A DNA stretch of 64,000 nucleotides, taken from Calvatia gigantea. Taxonomy: Eukaryota > Basidiomycota > Agaricomycetes > Agaricales > Lycoperdaceae. The translations under genes were made by a program, and so were the position numbers. The stretch spans positions 930,001 to 994,000 of the forward strand of contig JACAAK010000014.1 of the NCBI GenBank assembly GCA_025093985.1, given 5' to 3'. This document shows positions 43,250-55,243 of this stretch, piece by piece. The notes under the pieces are model-generated. The model searched no databases. It was not told where the DNA came from and saw only the letters and a program-made list of their open reading frames with translations. The stretch's first letter is position 1. Each line of letters opens with the position of its first letter.

Positions 43250-46200
43250 GGAGGGGAATGATTAAGTGAAGAATCGTTGAAGAAAACACGGTTTGACACG
43301 ACAGAAAAAACAAGAGCGACCTGGGAACAAAAAAAAAAAAACACAGAGAACAAAGGAAGATGTGTCGCGAAGGAGATTAGGAGGATGTGTTAGGTAGAGA
43401 GAGATATAGATGATAGGGGCAGATCGAGGACGTTGAACACTTGAGCCTCGTGTTCTTAGCTTGAATAAGCCTGCCTCGTGTTTTTACCTTTGAAGGACCA
43501 CCGTGAGCTGGGACGGAAAATCATCAAACACGACCTGGTCAAGGCATATAAATCCTCGTGCCTGAAATCAAACATTCCCTTTTCGGGCGGTGTTCAAACC
43601 ACTTGCCCGAAAGGAAACCCTAACCACACCCACCCGCCTCAGCGCCCATCACTCGGGGAGTTCCAGAAATATGAAACGGTTCATGCACAAGGGTCGTGGA
43701 CAATGTATGGCTTCCGCTCAGGAAGCCCAACTCGTGGAACGTTCTACTACGGCACGGATTCAGTTCATGCGGGGCCCCATCAAACTTCCTTTCGATCGGC
43801 CTTGTGCGTTCGAACAGGATCAGTGCTGCCAACGTCAGCCAGTCTGCAAATCTGTCGAACACCACCAGGCCCAATGCACAGCTCAGTCGAGGGTCGGGAT
43901 CACAATGAGGCTATTTGTCCTCAAACATCAGTCCCTGGCTGAGCACAAGCTTGACGTTCCAAGGAGGTACAGTAAGGGAGGCACAGTACCAGATGAAGGT
44001 AAAGGTGCAAGACGAGAATTTGAAAATCTGTTGGCACTGAGCACTGAGTACTGAGTACTGATGCATGATGCATAATGGACCATGGTATGCTTGCCCCGCC
44101 AATAGGATAGTGTATAAAAATAATCTAGTTAATCCTAGTATTCAAGCCTTCGAGTGAGGCAAGCCAGAACGAATGGAAGGAGCGAGAAGAGCATGAGCTG
44201 TTATCGACACCACCTGCGGTCCTCGTTCCAGAAAACCTCCTTGAGCCCGTTGGACCCCCATATTCCATGCCGACTTCTTTGCAGAATCTAAATTATTACT
44301 GCCTTCGTGTCCCCGCAGTAGTACATTACCCGAAATTATTAAAACACGTCGACTTGGTTACCAGCCCCGCTAAAACCTCCCCGAAATTCTTTATAACCCA
44401 TGCAGCCCCAAACCGGTATCAGTCTTCATTAATATCCCGAGAAGGCATTCGACATCGGACCCCATGTATTGCAACCGACCAACTATTTTGCTCGAGCCAG
44501 TGCTGTCCCGTTCAGCTTCCATGTGGAAAATAATTTTACTGATTATACACTCCCATAAAGGAGCGAAAGCGCTCACGAGTAACGCCCAGCTGGTTGCAGC
44601 TTGCAACTATCAAAGTGCTTCAAATGTTATCGGAGTCCAAACAAGGAATTGATGTCGTGGACACGCAGAACAGTCGACTGACTACGAAAACATCTCGTGA
44701 GAGATGCATAACAAGACCTCCTCAAGGGCAGCAAGAAACTCAGCCACACACCCAACGTACGCGAGCTGTATGAAGCACCCGAAGGAAGAACAGGTGGCTG
44801 ACACACATACAGTAAGTAAAGTGAGAGTGGTATTTCGGTGGTATTACTCCTCACCTCAACCACTCGCCAAGTGCGCGGGAACTGAGGGAGTGGTACTGCG
44901 AAATTACGGTATCTGAACATTTTTACATAGACAAGCGAGGTCATCAAGCTCAAGTCCGGGGGAGAAATTTTCATGAACCATTGCAGATGTCTACACAGGT
45001 GTACATCCTCGGCCACAAGGCTTTGGAACACGTTCGATACTCCCAACACATCTCTCATCACAATTTTGATGAGTTTCCAAAGATCCTACTACCTCATCGA
45101 CTCAGGGCATAACGAATGTGATACGCTTCCCCCCCCTTGTCCAACGTACCGGCAATTACATTTCCGCGGATCGGCGGAGATCACCCACCAATTACCCACT
45201 TTTTTTGAGGCCGAGGGCTCGGCAGAAAAATGCAGAGATAGTCAGCGGAATGGACCTCCAGAGAACAAAAATAGAATTAAGTCTAAAACTATAATGGTAC
45301 TCGTCAGAAGAGAAAGGAGTGTACTCCTGACCTGGCCTAAAACCCCTGGGATAAGTGAAACCATTAATTAAGGTTCCGGACTGTCCGCTTCTATCTGATT
45401 GGTATCTTAGAGCCCCTTCCTACTAGTATCTTCGTCAGTGCGGAACAAACAGCGAAGGGCTAAGTCCAGTACCTTGTGCCGTACCGATCTCTATACTGGC
45501 CACCAGTAGGTCAGGCGGGTGGGTCGGCCGCACAACCCACGCCGTCATTCTCCAGTCCCAGAATCCACCCAACCACCACAAACCCACGCCCATCACACGC
45601 GGCGGCATCACACCCGGACGCTTCAGTCATTCCATACTGCGACCTCCCTCAGAAGCCAAGCGCTCCAACGTTTGAACGTTCGAGGTCCACAATGCATCAT
45701 GTCTGAGCACAGCAATTCTCACTTACTTTTGTTCTAACTCCGCTGAACCACATGGTGTACGCTGCCTCGAGGCATCGAAGTTAGCTCAGGTAAGTATACA
45801 AAAGTCACAGTTGGCTCACGATGATTGGCGCTGGAGACGCTAGATTAGATAATGCCTTCCACTTTCTTTTAGTTTGGGGGTTTTCCTATGTTCCTTCGGC
45901 GGATGCTTGTCCGGTTCGATTTGGAAAGATGATATATCGTGCATCTATAGGTTCGAGTCAGCGGCCCACTTGTAGAGGATAATGCTTGCGGTACGGATCA
46001 CTGCCTATTTCACTCTATGGTCCAGACACCGCTGGGGGTGGGGTAGATGCCTGCGTGAAAAATCCTCTTAATTCAACTCAATAGAGTAAAGGAAACTACA
46101 GAAGTTGAGGACTTACGCGAACGCCACTTCTCGAGATATTCTCAGCACCAACGTGAGAATCCCCTCCCCAGCAGAATGTTCGCAATGATGCTATTGGTGC

Positions 46201-46344
46201 TCTTCAGTGTCAGCAGGTAGAGCAGGACCTCAGCCATATGACCATCGGAGAGGAAGGCCAATGTATATCGCCTGCCGAATTCCATGTTTGAAACATATAA
46301 ATCCAGCGGAACCGTCCCAGGTAAAGTAAAAAGCCTCACACAAA
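43250..46344. other. Intergenic, about 3 kb
   Basis: Many short frames but none with a recognisable family or splice pattern. An A-run lies at 43329-43340 and a small ACTGAGT repeat at 44037-44060. A TATAAA at 46296-46301 belongs to the next gene. Confidence 0.4.
46296..46301 (+). promoter_or_regulatory. TATA box (TATAAA) of the M28 peptidase gene
   Basis: TATAAA lies 44 bp before the ATG at 46345, which starts a good signal peptide. Confidence 0.45.
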
Positions 46345-47832
46345 ATGAAGGCTTTTCTCTGCTTCGGACTTCTTGGACTTTTATCTGGTTAGGTTAACGT
46401 GCCTCTGTGAGACAAGCGGCGACTAACCTTCGTCAAAATTGTAGTCCATGCTAAGCAGTTCCCAATCGATCCCCTCTGGCCACCTGGGCCAGGGGATCCT
46501 GTAACTGCTCAACAACCCAATCAAGAACTCGCTTCCATGCTCTCTCGGATCGATCCCAAGCGCGTCGAGTCCATCATCACCAAACTCGCCTCGTTTGGGA
46601 CACGACATACCCTCTCCAACCAAACCGACCCCAACCGTGGCATCGGTGCTGCGCGAGACTGGATTGCCTCCGAAATGGAGAAGATCGCTGCAACCTCAGG
46701 TGGACGCATGACAATCTCTACGCCGAGCTACATTCAGCCAGTCGCCAATCGCGTTCTGTTCCCGGTGCGAATTACCAACGTAATGGCTACCCTCCGCGGG
46801 GAGACTGATCCCGACCGCATCTACGTCGTCTCTGGACATTACGATTCTCGTAACTCCGATCCCAATAATTTCATGGACGATGCGCCTGGTGCTAATGACG
46901 ATGCATCTGGCGTTGCTGTGTCTATGGAACTTGCTCGCGTAATGGCTACTCACCGACCTGCGGCTACCATTATTTTCGTTGCAGTCGCGGGAGAGGAGCA
47001 AGGCTTGCTTGGTTCCAATTTCATGGCTGAAACGATGAAGAATGCAAGTATGAACGTTGAAGGAATGTTGGACAACGATATTGTGGGAAGTTCTGTTGGA
47101 GATGATGGTACCAAAGACCCATCCGTAATTCGCATGTTCGCGGCAGGAATCCCGCCCACAGAGACCTTTGCGCAAGTCACTAGTCGGGCGAATATTGGTG
47201 GGGAGAATGACTCACCAGCAAGGGAACTCGGGAGATTCGCTGCTGAGGTAGGACAAAATTCTGTTACAGAGATGCACAGTAAGATGTGTTTTGTCAACCC
47301 AATACCAGACGTTGTTCTAAACAATCATCCAGTCCAGGGGATTTACCGGCCGGATCGATTCCTTCGCGGAGGAGACCATCTCTCTTTCCTCAGAAATGGT
47401 TTCCCCGCGGTCCGCTTCACAGAACCGCGTGAAAACTTCGCACACCAGCACCAAGACGTCCGTGTCGAGAACGGGATGCAATTTGGCGATCTCCTCGAAT
47501 TCGTCGATTTCGAATATGTGGCTCGTGTCGCTAAAGTAAATGGGGCCATCTTATGGTCTCTTGCTGACGCTCCCGGAACGCCCAAGGGAGTGGTAATTGA
47601 GGCAGCCCAGTTGACAAATAATTCCACACTGCATTGGACCAACGACCCCAACGCCGCAAGTTACGAGATAGTCTGGAGGCATAGTGACCAACCCTACTGG
47701 TCTAATGCCATTGGGGTTGGAAAGGTGACGAGAGCTACAGTGCAATTGTCAAAGGATAATGTCGACTTTGGCGTTCGTGCAATAGGTCAGAACGGTATGA
47801 GAAGTCCTGCCGCTTTTCCTGTTCCCGGATAG
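46345..47832 (+). CDS. Secreted M28-family zinc exopeptidase (aminopeptidase-like)
   Basis: Two exons (46345-46387, 46445-47832) encode 476 residues. Exon 1 is a signal peptide (MKAFLCFGLLGLLS) joined to VHAKQFPIDPLW, so the protein is expected outside the cell. The M28 zinc site is complete: His in VVSGHYDSR, bridging Asp in GANDDASGVA, the Glu pair in AVAGEEQGLLGS, Asp in MLDNDIVG and a later His in LRGGDHLSFLRNG. The last 90 residues (LTNNSTLHWTNDPNAASYEI and following) look like a fibronectin-III-type beta domain, as in several secreted fungal and bacterial M28 enzymes. A role in peptide scavenging is likely. The gene is clean apart from its single intron, and a TATA box lies 44 bp upstream. 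Confidence 0.9.
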
Positions 47833-48133
47833 GTAGCGGATCTGCTACAGTCAACTGAATAAATATCAGTGTGAAAATGTTTCCCTCACATGTCTAATTG
47901 ATGGCTGTCATGCGCCGAACAGATCGCGAGAACCAGGGAGAGCACATCGAGGCAAGGCCCAGAGACAGCTTGCTGTCAATTGGATTTCTGAAATGCATCA
48001 AGAGTCATCGTGCATTGCGCGGGATAGCAAGCCATTGATAAAAATCAAGACGTCCTTCTCACGAGGAAACGAGGTTTAGAGCATAAAAAGCAATTAAATT
48101 CTGTCAAACGGAAGTGCTAGGGGAAAAAAACAT
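47833..48133. other. Convergent 3' region between the peptidase and SUMO
   Basis: Nothing recognised; probably 3' ends of both genes. Confidence 0.4.
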
Positions 48134-48831
48134 TCAAGTTGAGGGCGAAGACCCTCCGACCTCTATCGAAATTATGAATCCCAGGTACCAGGTGTATAAA
48201 GGGATAGCAACATACGTTCGACCATGACATCGATTGCATCTGTCCCATAACGAAGCCCATCAACATCGCCACCAGTCCACGATAAAGTAAGTTAAACGTA
48301 CCGCCATCTTCCATGTCCAGAGATAAAGGCGTATCGTCGTCGTTTATCCGGGTTCCATCATACAAAAACCTGGAAGCATCATACGGGATCAACAAACTCA
48401 AAACTCAAGACGCATGAGTGTATCAAAAACCCACCTGATGCTGCTCACATCCTTTCCGACTTTGTTTGCATAGGCACCTTGAAGCTTGCTGAGCTTCGTG
48501 CTCTTCTTGATCTTGAAAAAGACCTCGTCCCCGGCGGAGCTCACAACCTAGACAAGGTGACCAGAACCGCGTGTGCGTAAATGCAGGGGGAGAGCATTGC
48601 ATCATGAAACGCCAAAGACGCGCGGAGTAACCAATATGGCCAGCAACCATTGGCAAAGTTGACAGCAAACGCGTGAGACACAAAAATGGTGCGAATGAAG
48701 CCAATCCTTCAGTTGCGAGAGACAAAATGGACGGTCAGCCTAAGCCGTACCTTGATATTGATTGGAGCATTATCCTCGGTTTTGACATCGCCCCCGCCTG
48801 TCTGAATGTTTCTCTGCTCCTCGTCAGACAT
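48134..48831 (-). CDS. SMT3: SUMO, ubiquitin-like modifier (SMT3)
   Basis: Minus-strand exons assemble exactly to a 104-residue SUMO precursor. Exon 1 (48831-48751) gives MSDEEQRNIQTGGGDVKTED and INIK; exon 2 (48547-48435) gives VVSSAGDEVFFKIKKSTKLS and ANKVGKDVSSI. Later exons give FLYDGTRINDDDTPLSLDME, DAIDVMVE and the C-terminus QVGGSSPST. The Gly-Gly pair is the maturation site; the five residues after it are removed by SUMO protease before conjugation. A small exon carrying AIDVMVE lies between two introns near 48215-48245. The N-terminal tail is short, as in fungi. All junctions keep phase, and the ATG is fixed by homology. Confidence 0.93.
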
Positions 48832-49198
48832 TGCAAGTCACGACTATATCAGCCGAAAATTTGTTGGGAATGTTTGTTGGAAAAGCCTTAATGTAAAGGA
48901 GAGATTACCCGGGCGCGACAGGGTAATGTAGCAAAGGTGAGTAGGTGATGGAGTCAGGGGAAAAGCTGTTATCCTCAACTTTGTCTGGCGACGGTGGGTA
49001 TTTAGATGAGATCAGGCTCATTAACCACGCTTAGTCATCAGCGGACTTTCCTTCCTCAAGTGACAAGGACCCAGAAGTGAGGTGAAATACAGTCATGAAT
49101 TACAAGAAGTGTACAGACTAGGGATTACTGAAATAGAGTGTGAAAACGGCCATACCAGAAATACAATACGTGTAAGAAGTAAATAACGGGTTGAAAAC
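48832..49198. other. Upstream region of SUMO and 3' region of the next gene
   Basis: No gene recognised; presumably the SUMO promoter. Confidence 0.4.
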
Positions 49199-52100
49199 CT
49201 AAGCTAACTTATCGAATACCGCCTGGTCCCTCGTCGCCCTCTGGAGCCGTTGCCTCGCCACCCGATACTCCATATTGTCGTCACTATCGTCGTCCCAGAT
49301 ATCCTTTGCTTTACTTTTCGGCGCCCTATGCTCTGTTGGGACCTTTATAGCAGGCGGTGGTGCCTGAGCTCCGTCGCGGTATGACCCCATTCGGATAGAA
49401 GTGCGTGTCCCAGCCTGAGCGTTCTCTTGGAATACAAAGGGTGCTCTCCCGGCCTGATCTTCCTCGTCTTCGATAGCAGGTGGTGTCGGGGAAAATGTTG
49501 GTTTAAGGGATACACGCACGCTCTTCCGCCTCTGAGGAGTGGATTCGGGGCTATGGGAAACATGGCTTGGCGTCATATCTGAGGGCGGCAAGCCTGGACG
49601 GATAGGAGACGGCATGGCAAGTTGGGGAGACATAGGGTCTTGCCTCTTGTCAGCGTTCTCTCTTCGCCTTGAAGCCGGAGGAACACCGAAACCGCTCCTT
49701 TCTCTCCTTCGCTGATCCTCGTCGGTGCTCTCGAAATCTTCGTGTCCTGTCTCGTACGACGAAGTTGAGGCAGCGTCATCATCACCATCCCTCTTGCTTG
49801 CATTCTTACTACTGCTACCAACCCTCTCGACTGGTCCAACAGGAGACGGTATCTTCTGTTCTTCCAGAGGCAATGACGCTAACGATGGTAGTACCTCCAA
49901 TGGGAGAAGTTCATCCTTTCCTGTCCCCGTTGCGTAATTAGAGCCACGGTGACCAAGTTTGGACCGGTCAACCGCCAAGACACCACTGGGAGAAGGCGAT
50001 CGGCTACCCCTCAAGGCGCTTTTCAAGGGTTTCTTGCCCGGAATGCCATTGACCTCGGTCCCTGTTCCCGTATATGCCGTCGTCACCGACTGACGCCTAC
50101 CAGGCGAGCCAGGAGTACCCTTCAACGATAACATCAAGGCTTCTCGATCAACCCTCGGTGGCGCTCTGACGACCTCCCTCATCCCCTTCCTTTCCTTCGC
50201 CGCCGACGGTGGACCATTTACTTTAATGCCATCCACACCCACAACCCTACCATTACCACCACCCGTAGTTCCCGTGGTTCCAGCGGTGGTACCTTCACTA
50301 CCTCCAGCCTTTACACCGGCTCCTGGGATGACAGGTCCCAAAAACGTACCCCCGACTTCACTCCTCATCATACCCTTTGTCCTATCCACCTTTGACTCCA
50401 TCAACCCTGTATCCCAAGCGTGTCGATTTGCTCGCGTTACGTTATCCACAATGCTCATCAAACTCTCCTGGGGCCTTCCTGCACCCGGCGTGGCTTGGGA
50501 TACACGAGGGCTCGCTACAGGTACACCAGCACGTCCGTAGTCCACACTGACAGTCCTACGATGCGAACCGCGACGACTTGGAGTAGTAGGAACATCCACA
50601 GATTTCCTCCTGCCACCTAAACCAGCTCCCAGAGCAGGTGTAGAAGCACTGGTCAGCACAGAAATGTTCCTCCCCAAGTTCGCGCCACTTTCAATGTCCG
50701 TTTGAGTGACCGGGGTTTTTTGCTTTTTCTTTGAGGGCCTACGCTCGATGGCGGGGGCACCGAGAGGGTGAGTAGCGGGAGCATGTGTAGGACCAGCCGG
50801 GACGCCAGAAGATCGAGCCGATGGCGCAAAAGCCGTAGTGTCGCTCACATAACCCTTGTCTCTCGCATCCTCCCTCTCTCGTTTGTTGGGAGACAATTTT
50901 GTGGGAGTATCCGGGCCGAATTCCTCCCTAAACCTGGCTTCGGTGCCAGGGGTTACAAGGGCTAGAGGAGGAGGAATGGGCGGAGCGGGGAATAGAAGAC
51001 CAGGAACACCCGCTCCTTCTTGGGGTTGGCCACCCGACACACTCGAGCTTCGGACGACCCTCGCACCTCTCTCGAAGACAAAACCTCCGTTGGTGGGTGC
51101 CGCCTTCCCTCCCTTCTTCAACTTCTTTCTTCCTCTGACGCCACTGCCCGTACTCCCGAGGCTGACGCTGGATCCAGCCGCACCACCGCCGTCTTCTCGT
51201 CCTCGCAAGTCAACAGGAGCTGCATGCCCACCAACGATGCCCCCTCTGAGATTCCTCTCCAAATCCCTGTTCTTCTTCACGACAAAACCGTCCGCGAGAC
51301 CCTCAGCTGCGTCCGCCTCTCTATTGGCCCTCCGAAGTTCATCGAGGTTCTTATCGGTCCGCGTCGCCCATTTCTCTTCCTTCTTCCCTAATCCCACCAA
51401 GCCACTCTCCAGACCACTGCGACGTCTCCTAATGCTATCGTCATCCAAAGATGCCGCACTTTCGTCAGAAGAGTCAGGCACCAACACCCTCATCTGTCGC
51501 TTTCTCTCTCTTTCCTTCTTCTGCTTCTGCTTATCTTTTGCTTTCTCCTCTCGCTCTCGCATCCGCCCCTCGCGCTTCTCCTCCCGTTCCCTGGCTTTCT
51601 CCTCCTTTTTCTCCTCTTTTTCTCTGGCCTTCTCCTCTTTTGCCCTCGCTTTTTCTTGTTTTTCTCTCGCCTTTTCTTCTTCTCTCTCTGTAGTGCCATT
51701 ACGGCCAAAGACCTTCTTCAAGCTACCCAAAAGTCCGGTCTTCTGCGGTGTCGCAGGTCCCGGTGATCGTTTCGAGCTTTTCTTTGGAGTTTGTGGCTCC
51801 GTAGTAGGAGCATCAGGGAAATGCTCAACGAAATGCCCTTCTGGCAACTCTTCCTCCCCCCGAACCTCTGTAGCATCCCTAACGTTGACCTCCACCCCCT
51901 CAGTTTGAGGTTCACCGTCAGTCGTCGTGACAACTGTAGTCATTACTCTTGTCTCAACAACTGGAACCTCCGGAGCAGCAGTTTGCTGGTACCGAGGGTT
52001 TTCGATGACCTTTAATCTGCCCTCCTCGACTAATCTGTCCTCCTTGGAAAGATGTGGAACAGCGACGTATTCTGCGGCCCGAGGTATACCGCATTCCGGG

Positions 52101-53500
52101 GCCAGTTTGGGTGGGTGTGCCTGCCCTTCTTCATTTGATACAGGTGTCCAATACCCGCTGCCCCGCCGTGCTGCCTCGGGTCTCGAGTCGGATTGTTGGA
52201 CGGTGGGCATGGTTACCGTCCTGTCCGTGATAGCATGCGCAGGTGGTACCTGGATCTGGTTGTACTCATACCCTGTTGAGTTCTGTTCCATGAAAGCGAT
52301 GTTGCCCAAGCTATTCGAAGCCTGGCGCCGGAGGACGCCATAGGGTGAATGAGCGCGCTGTGGAGGAAAGCTTCCAGGTGGAGTGGAACGTGGTCTCTCG
52401 ATGCGTTCCTCAATCCGGTAGACTTGGGGAGGGGACACCGTGCTCGTCGCTGCGTCCGCATATTGGATGTCACTTCCGTTCACACCAAGTATGGGATTCG
52501 GCGCGTTAGGAATAACGGGTGGATTGTCGGCCGAAGGTTCAATGACATTCATATTCACTTGAGAGGCGGACTGGGATGGACTGATGGATGACAAGTCTGA
52601 GGAAAGATGATGGTGACCCAAGCTGTTTTTGTTTTCAGTTCGTAGGGGATGGACTTTATGAGGAACAGAAACAGAGGAGTGTGGAGCTATATAAAGTTCT
52701 TGAGCATGTCTGAGATTAGGATCCACTGATCGGACAGAGAATGATTTACGGTCATACCTCCGTCGAGTTGCAGACTTTCTAGGACATTAGAGGCGTCTCT
52801 GCCCATAACGACCCATGTCCGGCCGCATTGAATAAGTGCATTACAACGAATACGCAATCCATCACGAATAGCGGTGATACGAGCTCTCTCGAGTTCGCGT
52901 TCCTTTGTGCCGAGCCGCGCTTCGCATGCCTGGAGCTCGGCCTGCGCAGCTGCGAGCTTGGTGGAAGTAGGAAGTGGTGCACTGGCGGTATGTGTTGACG
53001 TCGAATGATCAGCGGAGAGGGAAAGCGAGGAAGATGACGCGAAACGTTGGCTTTGGCTTATGACGGAACTTCGCCTGGAAGGGGTGCTCTTCCGATCCTT
53101 GTCTTTGGGTGGTTTCTCGTTCTTCGAAGCTTTAAGTAAACGAGTGACACTACAACATATTCAGCACAAAATTGAATATGCAACAAGAAACTCACAAAAT
53201 ATCCCTGTCCCGCGCAATATTTGAAATTTCTGCCTCGAAATCCTTGAGAGTCTTAAGTTGTTCACGCCATGCGTCTACGGCGTCCTTGTACTGCCGTAAC
53301 GCATCGTCTGCACTTGAAAAATATCCAGCTATTGACAGAATGGTCTGCGAAAGAGGTGGTGAAGATGCAACAGCAAATGCCGAGAAGGAGGCCAAGGATG
53401 CATGTGACGAGTCGAGGAGGGAATGAAGGTGTTTCAAGTAATCCTTTTCGTGGGATAACAAGTTCAGGAGAAGACGAGCGTCCGACGGTCTGTGGACCAT
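49199..53500 (-). CDS. Large protein with helical (BAR-like) N-terminus and charged, disordered C-terminus
   Basis: Three coding exons on the minus strand read MVHRPSDARLLLNLLSHEKD onward for about 1,350 residues. The first 230 residues are strongly helical (YLKHLHSLLDSSHASLASFS, DDALRQYKDAVDAWREQLKT, FEAEISNIARDRDI, then a Glu/Arg-rich coiled coil and NALIQCGRTWVVMGRDASN). The spacing resembles fungal BAR-type proteins such as the Ivy1 group; this is a guess. The remainder is low-complexity, with a Lys/Glu/Arg-rich stretch of about 80 residues (REEEKAREKQEKARAKEEKA and following) and many Ser-Pro sites. Joins at 53192/53158 and near 52727/52757 keep phase. A leader intron probably lies just upstream (about 53526-53582). 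Function is unproven; membrane-cortex organisation is plausible. Confidence 0.6.
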
Positions 53501-54024
53501 CTGATCGTCGGAACTGCTTTCTTCCTATTTCTTTCCGTACAAGTAAGTCAGCATAAAGTAAAGTAAAGAAAGGAGAACTTACAGTTAGCTATGATGTTGT
53601 TCAACGTTCAATTTGTTTCACTTATTTGTGGAGATCGGCTTCTCCCACGCGAGTCCCTGACCTCATCACTAGATTTTGCCATGAGCTAGTCACTGCCGAG
53701 ATCAACTTGTGCCAATGATCCGAAGCCGGAGTCTTAAACCAAACAATCCCGATCAATTTCTTCACAGTGCAGTCCGCCTATTTCACCTTTAGAGCGCTCG
53801 ACATAAAATAGCACATAACGAGTTGCAAGCATGACCCTTTGGAGTATACATACTAACCCATCGCACACTTAATAGTATGTCGACTTCTACCTGGACTACG
53901 AGAAAAGGAGCTGACAGTTTACCCCACACCCGTTTCAAATATCAAATCAACCAGACGGTAACTCTCCCTGTCTTCTTTTCATCACCCACTCCCTATACAC
54001 ACCCCGCTGTGCCTTCCCTTAAAT
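53501..54024. other. Divergent region with a probable 5'-leader intron of the minus-strand gene
   Basis: A GTAAGT donor on the minus strand near 53582 and an acceptor near 53526 suggest a leader intron of the upstream gene, since no ATG in the first leader exon stays open. The rest is presumably the SEC14 promoter. Confidence 0.4.
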
Positions 54025-55085
54025 ATGTCAAACGCCACAGTAGCAGCCCTGGGTCCCCCAGCTGCTGGCTCGGACACACTGTCCGAGGGAATTAATGATC
54101 CAAATTACCAGCCCCAACCGGGCCGCTTGGGCAATCTGACGGCACCGCAGCACCACGCATTGGAAGAGTTGAAGGAGGAGTTGCAGAAGGACGGATATTT
54201 TGTCATGGAGAGAATGGATGATGCAACTTTGTTGAGGTGAATATCGTTTCATTTCGTCCACTGGTGCTAAGAACCTGACATGCTCTGACAAAGGTTCCTT
54301 CGTGCGCGTAAGTTTGACGTCGCCAAAACAAAGCAAATGCTGCTCAATACCGAGAAGTGGAGGAAAAATTTCGGTGTGGATCAGATCATTAAGTGCATAC
54401 AGTTACCTCCTCTTACCCTAACACTCATCCAGGACCGATAGGGAATTTACTTTTCCAGAGAAGGACGAGGTGAATAAGTATTATCCTCAATACTACCACA
54501 AGACAGATAAAGTACATCTCTACGCGCTTTCTCCGTGCAATGAGAGAACTAAGGTGAAAATGATGCCAACAGGATGGCCGCCCAATCTATATTGAACAAC
54601 TTGGCAAACTTGATGTCGATGCCCTCCATGGCATAACTACTGACGAACGCCTACTCAAACGCCTCGTTCTCGAGTATGAAAAGTTCCTTACGGATCGACT
54701 CCCTGCATGCTCCAAAGCGGCGAACCATTCTGTTGAAACATCATGCACCATCATGGACCTCAATAACGTTTCTCTCTCCTCCTTCAACTGCGTTAGAAGT
54801 TATGTCTCCGCTGCCGCCAAGATCGGACAAAACCATTACCCAGAGACAATGGGCAAGTTTTATATTATCAATGCCCCATGGCTTTTCAGTAAAATCTGGA
54901 GTTTTGTTAAGGTGTGGCTGGATGAAGTTACAGTGAAGAAGATAAATATTTTGGGAAGTGATTACAAGGATGAGTTGCTGAAGCAGATTCCGCCCGAGAG
55001 TTTACCCAGGGAATTTGGAGGGATTTGTGAATGTGAAGGTGGATGCTCCTTGAGCGATGCTGGTCCCTGGAATCCCGGGGCCTGA
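54025..55085 (+). CDS. SEC14: SEC14-type phosphatidylinositol/phosphatidylcholine transfer protein
   Basis: Four exons encode a CRAL-TRIO lipid-transfer protein of about 300 residues, needed in other fungi for vesicle formation at the Golgi. The N-terminal CRAL-TRIO-N helices include [19 protein letters not shown]. The lipid-binding domain starts at [14 protein letters not shown] and contains [78 protein letters not shown] and a Cys-rich end ([19 protein letters not shown]). The last of these is a strong SEC14 signature. All exon phases join. The ATG at 54025 is preferred; an upstream in-window ATG near 53877 gives no conserved sequence. It is convergent with the 5-oxoprolinase gene, stops 158 bp apart. 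Confidence 0.92.
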
Positions 55086-55243
55086 TGTATTATAATAGAC
55101 TTCGGCTTTTTTCTCTAGTGTGAAAATTACGGTCGTACAGGTACAATCATCGAACCAGAACTGATGGTCTTTCCTCCTTATAAGACAGAACGTCAACAAG
55201 CACACATCCTCGGATATCATTTCGTCCATTTGATTGTTTGCGC

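Noticed and set aside
43478..44054. Two overlapping 154-residue plus-strand frames
   Set aside because: No domain and no conserved residue pattern; overlapping frames of equal length suggest non-coding DNA.
45945..45965. GGTTCGAGTC, like a tRNA B-box
   Set aside because: No matching A-box, acceptor stem or anticodon arm could be drawn on either strand.
50856..51908. Plus-strand 350-residue Ser/Phe/Leu-rich frame
   Set aside because: Antisense of the Lys/Glu/Arg-rich part of the minus-strand gene at 49199-53500.
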